Below are positions 15,221-22,934 of a stretch of DNA of 53,249 bases, piece after piece; positions within the stretch are counted from its first letter, which is position 1, and each line of letters begins with the position of its first letter. The stretch is from Oscillospiraceae bacterium (GTDB taxonomy: Bacteria > Bacillota > Clostridia > Oscillospirales > Acutalibacteraceae). Under the pieces are notes generated by a model, which had not been told where the DNA came from, searched no databases, and saw nothing but the letters and a program-made list of their open reading frames with translations. The stretch is taken from positions 1 to 53,249 of the forward strand of contig CACYHA010000012.1 in NCBI GenBank assembly GCA_902774035.1, written 5' to 3'. The position numbers were made by a program, and so were the translations under genes.

Positions 15221-16197
15221 TAATTCAATACCTCCTGAAGAACAGAGAGGTTATCTTCCATGATGGAAAGATAGGTCACGCCGTTTTCCATTTCGTCGGC
15301 GGAGACGCACTGGCAGGAGTTGAGCGTGCGGATCTCGGCACCGCTCTGGGACGCAACGGTTTCGGCGATCTTGCCGTCGCTGCCCTCGATCTTCAGAACA
15401 AAACGCAGACCGTTGTCCTTCACGGCGGCCACCAGCTTCGCCATGGTGCCGAAGCTCGCCTCGCTCTCGGCCGAGCAGCCGGCAAACGCGCCGTAGCAGG
15501 TCAGATCATAGTCGTCCGCAAGGTAGCGGAACGGATAGCGGTCGGCAAAGACCAGCGTTTTTGTTTTGGCGCCCGCGATCGTTTCGGCGTAGCGCGCTTC
15601 CAGCTCGGTGAGCTTCGCAAGATAGGCTTCGGCGTTGGCGGCGTAAAGGTCGGCGTTTTCGCGGTCCATTTCGCACAGCTTGTCGCGGATGGCCTCTGTG
15701 ATGGAGATCATGTTCCGAAGGGAGGTCCAGACATGCTCGTCATATTCCGGGCCCTCGTCTTCGCCTTCTTCCTCCTCCTCGGCTTCCATGCCGGGCAGGA
15801 GCTCTTCCTCAACGGCGTTGACCGTTTCAATGAGCTTGAGTGTCTGCAGATCCTCGTTTTGGGCAGTGGCGATCACGCTGTCCGCCCAGGTGTCGGATTC
15901 GCCGCCCACATAAATGAACAGGTCGCAATCGGAGATGGTAAGGATGTCTTCGGTCGTGGGGCTGTAGTTGTGCAGGTCGGTTTTGGAATCCAGCAGAATG
16001 GACAGCGTGCCTTTGCCGCCCATGAGGGCGCGGCAGATGTCATACTGCGGGAAAATGGAACAGACCACATGAAGACCGTCGGTCGTTTCGTCGGGCGCAG
16101 CCGGAACAGTGGTCTGCGGTTCATCGGTGTTGCCGCAGGCGGCAAACAGGCCGACCGCAAGCAAAAGGCACAGCACAAGGCTGATTGCTTTTTTCAT
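15220..16197 (-). CDS. znuA: Zinc/metal ABC transporter substrate-binding lipoprotein (ZnuA-like)
   Basis: 325 residues with lipobox GLFAAC. The ZnuA pattern is visible: DLHNYSPTTEDI (first His), an acidic loop of about 20 residues (EEEEEGEDEG) where zinc binders often have a His-rich loop, then DEHVWTS (second His). The usual third His motif is replaced by FADRYPFRYL, seen in a subgroup of clostridial homologues as I recall. So the metal site may use H, H and acidic residues. It is the second gene of the operon starting at 16564. Confidence 0.8.
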   Translation of the reverse strand: MKKAISLVLCLLLAVGLFAACGNTDEPQTTVPAAPDETTDGLHVVCSIFPQYDICRALMGGKGTLSILLDSKTDLHNYSPTTEDILTISDCDLFIYVGGESDTWADSVIATAQNEDLQTLKLIETVNAVEEELLPGMEAEEEEEGEDEGPEYDEHVWTSLRNMISITEAIRDKLCEMDRENADLYAANAEAYLAKLTELEARYAETIAGAKTKTLVFADRYPFRYLADDYDLTCYGAFAGCSAESEASFGTMAKLVAAVKDNGLRFVLKIEGSDGKIAETVASQSGAEIRTLNSCQCVSADEMENGVTYLSIMEDNLSVLQEVLN

Positions 16198-16255
16198 AAT
16201 ATCAGACTCCTTTGTTGTTTTTCAGATCGGGTTCAAACGAAAAAACAACAAAGCG

Positions 16256-16564
16256 TCAATTCAGCAGTTTGGTTTTCAGCGTGATGGGCGTGCGCACGGT
16301 GAGACGGCAAATCCGAACGCGGATGGCGCGGCTGAGAACCGCTGCCGAAAGCATGGTGAAGAGCGCACTGACCGCGGCGATCAGATGACTGTGCTGCAGC
16401 AGAACATCCACGACGTTCATCACGCTGCAAAACAGACACCGCTGTCCGCAGCAGGTGTGCCCGGGGTAGCGCGCCAGCAGAAACGCGCTGCCGAAACCGA
16501 ACAGCACGCCAAACACCAGCAGCAGCGCCAAAAGCAGCGCCAGCGTCCGTTTGCTCTTTCGCAT
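16256..16564 (-). CDS. Small membrane protein with HxCCGxxCxxC motif, first gene of the zinc operon
   Basis: 102 residues. A signal or first TM segment (about 7-31) is followed by ARYPGHTCCGQRCLFCSV and a second TM segment (about 58-80). His plus closely spaced Cys could bind a metal. I have seen similar short H-x-C-x-G proteins beside clostridial zinc importers, but there is no named function. ATG 16564 is preceded by GGGAGG. It is transcribed from a consensus promoter and lies 58 bases before znuA. Confidence 0.6.
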   Translation of the reverse strand: MRKSKRTLALLLALLLVFGVLFGFGSAFLLARYPGHTCCGQRCLFCSVMNVVDVLLQHSHLIAAVSALFTMLSAAVLSRAIRVRICRLTVRTPITLKTKLLN

Positions 16565-16584
16565 TCGAATGCCTCCCTTCAAAA

Positions 16585-16599
16585 TGAAATCGTTTTTCA
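16585..16599. promoter_or_regulatory. Possible metal-regulator operator (weak)
   Basis: Dyad TGAAA-TCGTT-TTTCA lies just downstream of the -10 box, and an outer ATGAA/TTCAT dyad surrounds it. It contains AAATCG, as in Bacillus Zur boxes, but the full Zur consensus is not met. Confidence 0.3.
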
Positions 16600-16606
16600 A
16601 ATTCAT

Positions 16607-16635
16607 ATTATACCACGCGCTTTGCGGAATGTCAA
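16607..16635 (-). promoter_or_regulatory. Perfect-consensus promoter of the zinc operon
   Basis: Minus strand: TTGACA (16630-16635), exactly 17 bases, TATAAT (16607-16612). The TGA inside the -35 box is also the stop codon of the upstream glycosyltransferase-like gene. Confidence 0.85.
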
Positions 16636-17750
16636 CTGCCTGCCTCTTCCAGAAGATCGGCCGCGCGTTTTGCGCTTTCGCAGTCGAAATAGTCAAAGTT
16701 GAACGCGCGGAAGGTTTGCAGTTTTTCCGTGTCCGCCGGGCGGGACAGCGCGTCCAGCGCGTCGGCGAAGGTGGTGACGACCGGGCCGGGGACATAGGAC
16801 GCATAGTCGAAATAAAAGTCGCGCGACGCCTTGTAGCGTTCGAGATCGAACGCGAAAAACACGCAAGGTTTTTCCAGCAGGGCGAAATCCATGCAGATTG
16901 AGGAATAGTCCGTGATCAGCGCGTCGCAGGCCAGCACGAGGGCGGGCACGTCGTCAAAATCCGTCACATCCGCGGCGCCCTCCAGCGCCCGATCCGCCGG
17001 GTGGATCTGCGGGTGCAGCCGCACCAGCAGCGCGGCGTCTTCTCCGAACCGCGTCCGAAAGGCGGCGGGGTCGATCTTCTTCAGCAGGGCGGCGTTTTCC
17101 CCGTCGGCGTCGCGAAAGGTCGGCGCATAGAGCACCAGACGCTTGCCGGCGAGGGCGGGAAAGGCGGCAAACAGCGCTTTTTGCGCCTGTTCCCTTGCGC
17201 CGGGACGCAGCAAACGGTCGGCGCGCGGCGCACCGAGGGGACGGACTTGCGCTTCGCTGACGCCGAAGGCCTCGGCGTAATAGGGCGCGACAGCTTTGGA
17301 CGAGCAGACCACAAGGCTCAGCTTACGGTTGCCGGCGATCTCCCGCGCACGCACTTCCGGCGGCTGCGGCATGGAAAGACCGAATTTTTTGAACACGCCC
17401 TCGGCGTGCCAGAGCTGGATCACAGCCACCTCCCTGCGAAAACGCAGCGACCCCATGGGCATGAAATTGTCGTTGAGATATACCGCTTCGGCGGTGGCGA
17501 GTTTGTGTGCGCCGACGAAGAAGAACCGCAGCGTATGCAGCGGGTGGGTTCGCACATTTTCCAAATCGCGCCGGGTGAGCAGCACAGTCTCATAGCCGCG
17601 CACTTTCACTTCTTCCATCACAGCGCCGAGGCTGTCATGCAGTCCCTCGTTGTGCATGGAGACAAAGGCCACGCGTCCCCTTTTCAGCGGAAAGATCGCG
17701 CGGCTGAGATTGAACAGCAGAGCAAAAAACGCATACAGCAGACGTTTCAT
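16632..17750 (-). CDS. CDP-glycerol glycerophosphotransferase family protein (TagB/TagF-like)
   Basis: 372 residues. Family features: a membrane-associating basic/hydrophobic N-terminus, VIQLWHAEG (the catalytic-type His after LWH), LGAPRAD, YAPTFRD, LLVRLHPQIH and the C-terminal DALITDYSSICMDFAL with KPCVFFAFDLERY. These enzymes transfer glycerol or ribitol phosphate from CDP donors in teichoic-acid-like polymer synthesis. ATG overlaps the upstream GT2 stop (17747-17750). It ends the surface-glycan run. Confidence 0.85.
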   Translation of the reverse strand: MKRLLYAFFALLFNLSRAIFPLKRGRVAFVSMHNEGLHDSLGAVMEEVKVRGYETVLLTRRDLENVRTHPLHTLRFFFVGAHKLATAEAVYLNDNFMPMGSLRFRREVAVIQLWHAEGVFKKFGLSMPQPPEVRAREIAGNRKLSLVVCSSKAVAPYYAEAFGVSEAQVRPLGAPRADRLLRPGAREQAQKALFAAFPALAGKRLVLYAPTFRDADGENAALLKKIDPAAFRTRFGEDAALLVRLHPQIHPADRALEGAADVTDFDDVPALVLACDALITDYSSICMDFALLEKPCVFFAFDLERYKASRDFYFDYASYVPGPVVTTFADALDALSRPADTEKLQTFRAFNFDYFDCESAKRAADLLEEAGS

Positions 17751-19030
17751 CGGCGGTGCCTCCGTTTCAGCAGGGCGCTTACCGCTTTGGCGGCAAGGCC
17801 GGTTTTCGGAAGAGCGGTGCGCAGCAAAAACTGCAGCGTGCCCTTTTCCAGCACAGGCAGCTTCCCGGCTTTGATCACACAGGGAGCCTGGGGCGTTTCC
17901 CGTTCGCCGACGCGAACATTCGGCATGGAAAACAGCAGGGCAGGGAGTCCCTTTGCCGCTTTCGGCGTCAGCAGCAATTCAAACAGGGGACAGGTCTGGT
18001 CGAACAGCGCCATGGCCGCTTCCGGCGGACAGCGGCGCCGGACAGAAAGGGAAACGGCCGGGTGGGCGGCGGCTTCGGCTCTGCTCGCGCAGGGCGAGGA
18101 CAGGTTCAGATCGGGGTGCTGTTTGCAAAGGGCCGCGATGTGCGCGTCGTCCAGCCCGGAAAGCAGCTCCCGCATCTGCGCTGCGCACAGGGCGAGCGCG
18201 TCGCCGCGCATGTGCCAGAGCTCGCGGTAAAACTGCGAAGCGAGGATGTGCAGATGCTTATACAGGATCTCCTGCAGATAGCCGTCGTCTTTTCGCTGCG
18301 CGGCTTGCAGGGCGGTCTGCGCGGCGGCGTAGATGTGCCGCATGGAGACGCCGAGGTTTTCCAGGTTTGTTTCGCTTGCCGTCTGGCTGACGGAAGCGCC
18401 CTCGGCGGCCGTGTGGCGGCGGTAGAGGGAGACGCTGTCCTGCGTGCCCGCGATGCGCCCGCCGGTGTAGACCGCGTCCATGAAAAACGCGCCCTCTTCG
18501 GAAAAGCCGGAGGCCGGGAACCGCACGCCGTGCTCCAGAAGGAGGGCGCGGCGGTAACATTTGTTGCACACGAGGAAGTTCCACAGCAGGCGCTTGTCAA
18601 AGGTTTCCACGCGCTCGCAGGCGGCGAGTTCGTCTCCCGCGGCGTGGAACGCGGTTTTTTTGCCGTTTTCCAGATTGCGCAGCCGGCCGAGGACGATGTC
18701 CGCGCCTGTGGCTTCGGCAGTTTCGGCAAAGGCCTGCAGAGCGTTCGGCTCATAAAGATCATCCGCGTCCAGAAACACAACGTAATCTCCCGCCGCTTCG
18801 CTGAGCCCCCGGTTGCGGGCGGCGGAAACACCGGCGTTTTCCTGCGCGATGCAGCGGATGCGGCTGTCTTTGACGCAGTAGGAGGCGAGGATGTCCCGGG
18901 TGTTGTCCTTGGAGCCGTCGTCCACGACCACGGCTTCCCAGGCCTGCCACGTTTGCGCAAGCAGGCTGTCCAGCGTTTCGCCGAGAAAGGCGGCGTTGTT
19001 ATAGGCGGGAACGATCACGGAGATGGTCAT
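17747..19030 (-). CDS. Family 2 glycosyltransferase with long C-terminal region
   Basis: 427 residues. The GT-A core is clear: ISVIVPAYNNAAFLGETLDS, VVVDDGSKDNT, NAGVSAARNRGL and FLDADDLYEP (DXD). The C-terminal ~200 residues are helical and lack an assigned domain. Nucleotide-sugar transfer to a cell-surface glycan is inferred from neighbours (TagB-like and two other GT2 genes). Confidence 0.85.
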   Translation of the reverse strand: MTISVIVPAYNNAAFLGETLDSLLAQTWQAWEAVVVDDGSKDNTRDILASYCVKDSRIRCIAQENAGVSAARNRGLSEAAGDYVVFLDADDLYEPNALQAFAETAEATGADIVLGRLRNLENGKKTAFHAAGDELAACERVETFDKRLLWNFLVCNKCYRRALLLEHGVRFPASGFSEEGAFFMDAVYTGGRIAGTQDSVSLYRRHTAAEGASVSQTASETNLENLGVSMRHIYAAAQTALQAAQRKDDGYLQEILYKHLHILASQFYRELWHMRGDALALCAAQMRELLSGLDDAHIAALCKQHPDLNLSSPCASRAEAAAHPAVSLSVRRRCPPEAAMALFDQTCPLFELLLTPKAAKGLPALLFSMPNVRVGERETPQAPCVIKAGKLPVLEKGTLQFLLRTALPKTGLAAKAVSALLKRRHRR

Positions 19031-19057
19031 GCAGGGCTCCTTTCGGGGATTGCGGAA

Positions 19058-19834
19058 TTAAAACCTTATTCCCCATTTGAGGAAGTAGGTCAGGATGGAT
19101 TTGATGTGGATCAGCAGCAGCTTTTTGCTTTTTTTGCTGGCGCGTTCCCAAAGATGGGTCACGGTCGCCATCGGGTAATGCAGAGCCTCATATCCTTCGC
19201 TCTCACTGACGCGGCGGGCGATGTCGCAGTCTTCGAGATACATGAAGAACCGTTCGTCAAAGCCGCCGAGTTCGCGGAACAGCGCCGTGCGGAAAAACAT
19301 GAAGCAGCCCGTGGCGTTCGTGATCGGAAAAGGCTTGTCCTGCGGCATATCGAGCATACAGTAATCGATCATCGTCTTGCTCGGTGTGTCGCCCTTGTGG
19401 AACCAGTGGTCGCCGAGGTAGCGCACCGTGGGGCTTTTTTTGCCGAGGTATTGCTCGCGCCCGTCCTCAAAGCAGATGCGCGGCGAAAGCAGACCGGCGC
19501 TCTCGTGCGTGTCAGCGTAAGCGCAAAGCTCGCTGATCACATCGCTTTCCAGCAAAATATCCGGGTTGATGACCACGTGGTACTTGCTTTCCAGAAAGGG
19601 CAGCACCTGATTGTGTCCGGCGCCGAAGCCGCGGTTGCGCTCGCTTTCGATCACAACGACCGACGGGAACCGCTCTTTGATGAACTGCGCCGTGCCGTCC
19701 GTGGAGGCGTTGTCCACCACGTAGAGAGTGAATTTTACGCCCTGCGTTTGCGTGAGCACGCTTTCGATCGTCCGGGCGATCTTGTCTTTGTTGTTGTAGG
19801 TCACGATACAGCCGGAAACGGAATAATCTTTCAT
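19058..19834 (-). CDS. Family 2 glycosyltransferase (rhamnosyltransferase-like)
   Basis: 258 residues. Motifs: VSGCIVTYNNKDKIARTIES, VVDNASTDGT, NRGFGAGHNQ, VINPDI (DXD equivalent), ATGCFMFFRT and FFMYLEDCDIARRV. This set is typical of WbbL/RfbF-type rhamnosyltransferases. The ribosome binding site AAGGTGA overlaps the stop of the preceding gene, so translation is coupled. Sugar and acceptor are not determined. Confidence 0.8.
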   Translation of the reverse strand: MKDYSVSGCIVTYNNKDKIARTIESVLTQTQGVKFTLYVVDNASTDGTAQFIKERFPSVVVIESERNRGFGAGHNQVLPFLESKYHVVINPDILLESDVISELCAYADTHESAGLLSPRICFEDGREQYLGKKSPTVRYLGDHWFHKGDTPSKTMIDYCMLDMPQDKPFPITNATGCFMFFRTALFRELGGFDERFFMYLEDCDIARRVSESEGYEALHYPMATVTHLWERASKKSKKLLLIHIKSILTYFLKWGIRF

Positions 19835-19838
19835 GGTG

Positions 19839-20540
19839 TCACCTTCCGAAAAACACTCTGCCGATGAGCTTTTTGATGAGATATTCGCGCCATTGGAGCT
19901 TCTGACGGGTGTCGGTCTGCCCGCCGGTCACGTTGCCCTCGTGGCGGCGGTAATACAGCAGCGGCACGTCAAGAAACGCCGGTTTGCCGTAGATTTCTCC
20001 GATCAGGCCGATCCACTGGTCGTGCATGGGCACCGCCTTGGGCATGGGCATGATCTTTTTGAGCAGACTCCGGTCAAAGGCCATGCAGCAGCCCATGTAG
20101 GAGTTCTTGACAAGATTGTGCACAAGGCCGGGCCTGCTGCCCCGCAGGGCGAAGAACGAGGGCGCCGTGATGTTCAGATTCTCATCCGACACATAGGCGT
20201 TGTGCAGCACGAGCGTCGCCCCGGCGTTAAAGGCTTCCGTCACGCGCTGCACCTTGTCGGGCAGCCAGACGTCGTCCTGGTCGCAAAGAAAGATCCTGTC
20301 GCCCCTGCAGTGGCGGATGGCGTTCACAAAGTTTGCCGCAACGCCCTTGCCGGGGCCTTCCCGGTAGATCACGCGCGGATCCTCTTCGGCCAGACGGCGC
20401 ACGAGCTTTTCGGTCATGCCGCCGGGCTTGTCGTCGGAAACGACGATTTCATCCTCTTCGGAAAGCTGGGGCAGGATCGAGCGGAGCTGTTCTTCAATGT
20501 AGAGTTCGCCTTCATAGGCGGCGAGTGCAACGGATATCAT
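19839..20540 (-). CDS. Family 2 glycosyltransferase
   Basis: 233 residues. VALAAYEGELYIEEQLRSIL, VVSDD, FLCDQDDVWLPDKV (DXD) and YMGCCMAF are GT2 rhamnosyl/glucosyl-transferase features. The usual DDGSTDGT is DDKPGGMTE here, so the loop after the nucleotide-binding Asp pair is unusual. It is the first of the three GT2 genes in this run. Confidence 0.8.
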   Translation of the reverse strand: MISVALAAYEGELYIEEQLRSILPQLSEEDEIVVSDDKPGGMTEKLVRRLAEEDPRVIYREGPGKGVAANFVNAIRHCRGDRIFLCDQDDVWLPDKVQRVTEAFNAGATLVLHNAYVSDENLNITAPSFFALRGSRPGLVHNLVKNSYMGCCMAFDRSLLKKIMPMPKAVPMHDQWIGLIGEIYGKPAFLDVPLLYYRRHEGNVTGGQTDTRQKLQWREYLIKKLIGRVFFGR

Positions 20541-20560
20541 GGCGGCACCTCGGGAGTAGG

Positions 20561-20626
20561 AATGAAAAATGGAAAATTGAAAATTGAAAATGGAAAATTG
20601 CTGACAGCTAACCGCTGACAGTTAGC
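20561..20626. repeat. Double heptamer-type repeat tract between GT2 and mutY
   Basis: A GAAAATT/GAAAATG tract (about 20561-20600) is followed by CTGACAG CTAACCG CTGACAG TTAGC (20601-20626). The second tract encodes the last residues (LTVSG) and the stop codon of mutY on the minus strand. The same second unit occurs at 5054-5074. Confidence 0.65.
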
Positions 20627-21678
20627 AGCTTCTCCACGCACGGGCGGAAGGCCGAGGGCAGGGCGAAGGTGCTTTCCAGCTCCTCCTTCGTCGCCCAGGT
20701 GAAGGCGTCCGGCGTGGCGGCGCAGTCCAGCAAAAAGGCGTGCATATGCCATTCGATGTGGGTGAAAATGTGGACATACTGCGTTTCGCGCACCAGCTCG
20801 CGCGGCCTTGTGCCGCCGGCTTCGGCGAATTGCAGAGCGGTCTGCAGCGCCGTTTCGTCATCGGCGTCTTGCGGTAAAAGCACATGGGGAAACTCCCACA
20901 GTCCGGCGAGAAGGCCGGTCTTCGGCCGCTGCCGCAGGGCGAACCGGTCGCCGCAGCGCAGCAAAAGCACAGCGCGGTCCTCGCGTTTGCGCTCCTTTTT
21001 TTCGCCGCGCACCGGATACTTTGCCCAGGCGCCGCTTTTGCGGGCAAGACAAAGCTCCGCCAGCGGACAGCTTTCGCACTTCGGCGCGCCGTTCGGAACG
21101 CACACGCAGGCGCCGAGTTCCATCAGACTCTGGGTGAGCGCAGCGCAGTTTCCGGCATTATAAACCTTTTCCAGCGCGGCGGTCACGGCCTTTTTGGTTT
21201 TCTCCTTGTCCACGCTGTCCTCCAGCGCGGTCAGCCGGGCAAACACGCGCAGCACATTGCCGTCCACGGCAGGGGTCGGCAGACCGAAGCAGATGGAACC
21301 GACGGCGCCGGCGGTGTAGGGCCCGATGCCCGGCAGGGCGCGGATGGCGTCATAGGTCTGCGGAAAGACGCCGCCGTGCTCCGCGACGATCACCTGCGCG
21401 GCTTTTTTGAGGTTGCGCGCCCGGTTGTAATAGCCGAGCCCCTCCCAGAGCTTGAGCAGTACATCGTCCGGAACCGCGGCCAGTGCCGGAAGATCCGGCA
21501 GAGCGGCGAGAAACCGGCTGTAATAGCCGCGCACGGCTTCCACCCGCGTCTGCTGGAGCATGATCTCCGAAATCCAGATCCGGTAGGGGTCGCGCGTCTG
21601 CCGCCAGGGAAGGTCACGCCTGTTTTGCTGATACCAGGGCAGCAGCTTTTTCGGCAGCGAAGAAAGAAGCTCCGTCAT
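20608..21678 (-). CDS. mutY: A/G-specific adenine glycosylase MutY
   Basis: 356 residues. Catalytic SEIMLQQTRVEAV (Glu), helix-hairpin-helix LPGIGPYTAGAVGSICFG with the catalytic Asp in TPAVDGNVLRVFARL, an iron-sulfur loop with Cys in GACVCVPNGAPKCESCPLAE-LC, and a C-terminal NUDIX-like domain (RCGDRFALRQRPKTGLLAGL, WEFP) that reads 8-oxoguanine. It removes adenine opposite 8-oxoG. ATG 21678 overlaps the acyltransferase stop and follows GAGGAAA. The last codons are in a repeat tract. Confidence 0.92.
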   Translation of the reverse strand: MTELLSSLPKKLLPWYQQNRRDLPWRQTRDPYRIWISEIMLQQTRVEAVRGYYSRFLAALPDLPALAAVPDDVLLKLWEGLGYYNRARNLKKAAQVIVAEHGGVFPQTYDAIRALPGIGPYTAGAVGSICFGLPTPAVDGNVLRVFARLTALEDSVDKEKTKKAVTAALEKVYNAGNCAALTQSLMELGACVCVPNGAPKCESCPLAELCLARKSGAWAKYPVRGEKKERKREDRAVLLLRCGDRFALRQRPKTGLLAGLWEFPHVLLPQDADDETALQTALQFAEAGGTRPRELVRETQYVHIFTHIEWHMHAFLLDCAATPDAFTWATKEELESTFALPSAFRPCVEKLLTVSG

Positions 21679-22925
21679 GCCGCAGTTTCCTCTTTCGGCA
21701 AAAACGGGAAGCGCAGCACCTTTTTGCAAAGGAACCAGCACCCGGTGACGGCGGCGGCATAGAGCAGCACAGCCAGCAGGCTCAGCGGCAGATTCGACCG
21801 CAGCAGACCGTCGCGGAAGTGGTTGACAAAAAAGAGATAGGGGACGCACGTTGCACCGACGACGCAGAGCACTTCGCACACGCGGGCGGCGACGCCGTTC
21901 CGGGATGACTCCCTGCCGAGCACAAAGGGCGCGAATTTTTCGCAAAGCAGCACAGCCGGGATCAGCAGAAGATAGACGACGACCGCCGTGACCCAGACGA
22001 ACCACTGCCGTTCCTTCCAGACCGGAAACAGCGCCTCAAAAACGAGGATCACCGGCTTGTGCAGGCCCATATAAAAGAGCGTGTTCTTGCCGACGAAGGT
22101 CAGAATGCGCAGCGGCGGCAGACGCATCACGGCCAGCGCGAGGGCGACGCTCGTGCAGATTGCCGCGGCAATGGCGCAAAGGAAATCGTCGCCGTATTTG
22201 TTGCCGTGCAGGCTGAATCGCCCGTTGAAGAACCACAGCAGCACGCCGACGGAAAACAGCGCGCCGATCAGCGCAAAGCGCACCGTCGGCTCGAGCGCTT
22301 CGAGCGTTTCCCGGTTTCGCAGATAAAGCTGCATCAGCAGGTGGCCCAGCAGGATCATGGCGATCACAGCCGGAACGGCATTGATGTGCCAGGGCAGCGA
22401 GACCTTTTGCGAAAGCAAGCTGAACGGCAGCAGTACCCCGCAGAACACGGCGAGCTTTTTCCGGTCGCCCTGCGAGAGCCTGACCAGCAGAAACAGCACC
22501 AGCTCCGCAAGGAACAGCAGCAAAACGAAGTACAGCGGATTGCTCGGCGCTTCCACGAGATTGTTGTTGCCGATGAAAATGCCGCGCAGATAGGCGGTCA
22601 TCGGCACCTCCTTGTGCTTGATGCGGGCAAAGACGAGATAGCGCAGCACCACGCTCAAAAGCTGCATCCACACGTAGGGGATCAGCATCCGTTTGCTCAG
22701 CTTCAGGAGATAGTCTTTGAAGGAGGTGCGCAGAATCTTGTCGATATTGTAGGTGCAGCCGGTCGCAAAGAAGAAGATCGGCATATGAAAGGAAAAGACC
22801 CAGGATTTCAGTGTCGGCTGCAGCGAAAGGTGGCCGAGGATCACAAAGAAAAACGCGATCCCTTTGACCTGATCGATCCAGACGATCCGGCTGCCGCCGG
22901 ACTGCAAAGCGTTGTTCGGTCGCAT
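21675..22925 (-). CDS. Acyltransferase family 3 membrane protein
   Basis: 416 residues with about ten TM segments. The N-terminus IVWIDQVKGIAFFFVILGHL and FSFHMPIFFFATGCTYN match the Acyl_transf_3 family (R/D-x-x-K-G, conserved His after TM1, F-H-M-P-x-F-F). Members O-acetylate or O-succinylate surface sugars. Location beside mutY and fumC says nothing about its substrate, but the nearby glycan genes make a surface acceptor likely. Confidence 0.8.
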   Translation of the reverse strand: MRPNNALQSGGSRIVWIDQVKGIAFFFVILGHLSLQPTLKSWVFSFHMPIFFFATGCTYNIDKILRTSFKDYLLKLSKRMLIPYVWMQLLSVVLRYLVFARIKHKEVPMTAYLRGIFIGNNNLVEAPSNPLYFVLLLFLAELVLFLLVRLSQGDRKKLAVFCGVLLPFSLLSQKVSLPWHINAVPAVIAMILLGHLLMQLYLRNRETLEALEPTVRFALIGALFSVGVLLWFFNGRFSLHGNKYGDDFLCAIAAAICTSVALALAVMRLPPLRILTFVGKNTLFYMGLHKPVILVFEALFPVWKERQWFVWVTAVVVYLLLIPAVLLCEKFAPFVLGRESSRNGVAARVCEVLCVVGATCVPYLFFVNHFRDGLLRSNLPLSLLAVLLYAAAVTGCWFLCKKVLRFPFLPKEETAA

Positions 22926-22934
22926 TGTTTCACC

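Noticed and set aside
17756-19867. A 703-codon plus-strand frame opposite the glycosyltransferases
   Set aside because: The minus strand encodes overlapping GT2 genes with intact motifs. The plus frame has no ribosome binding site or recognisable domain.
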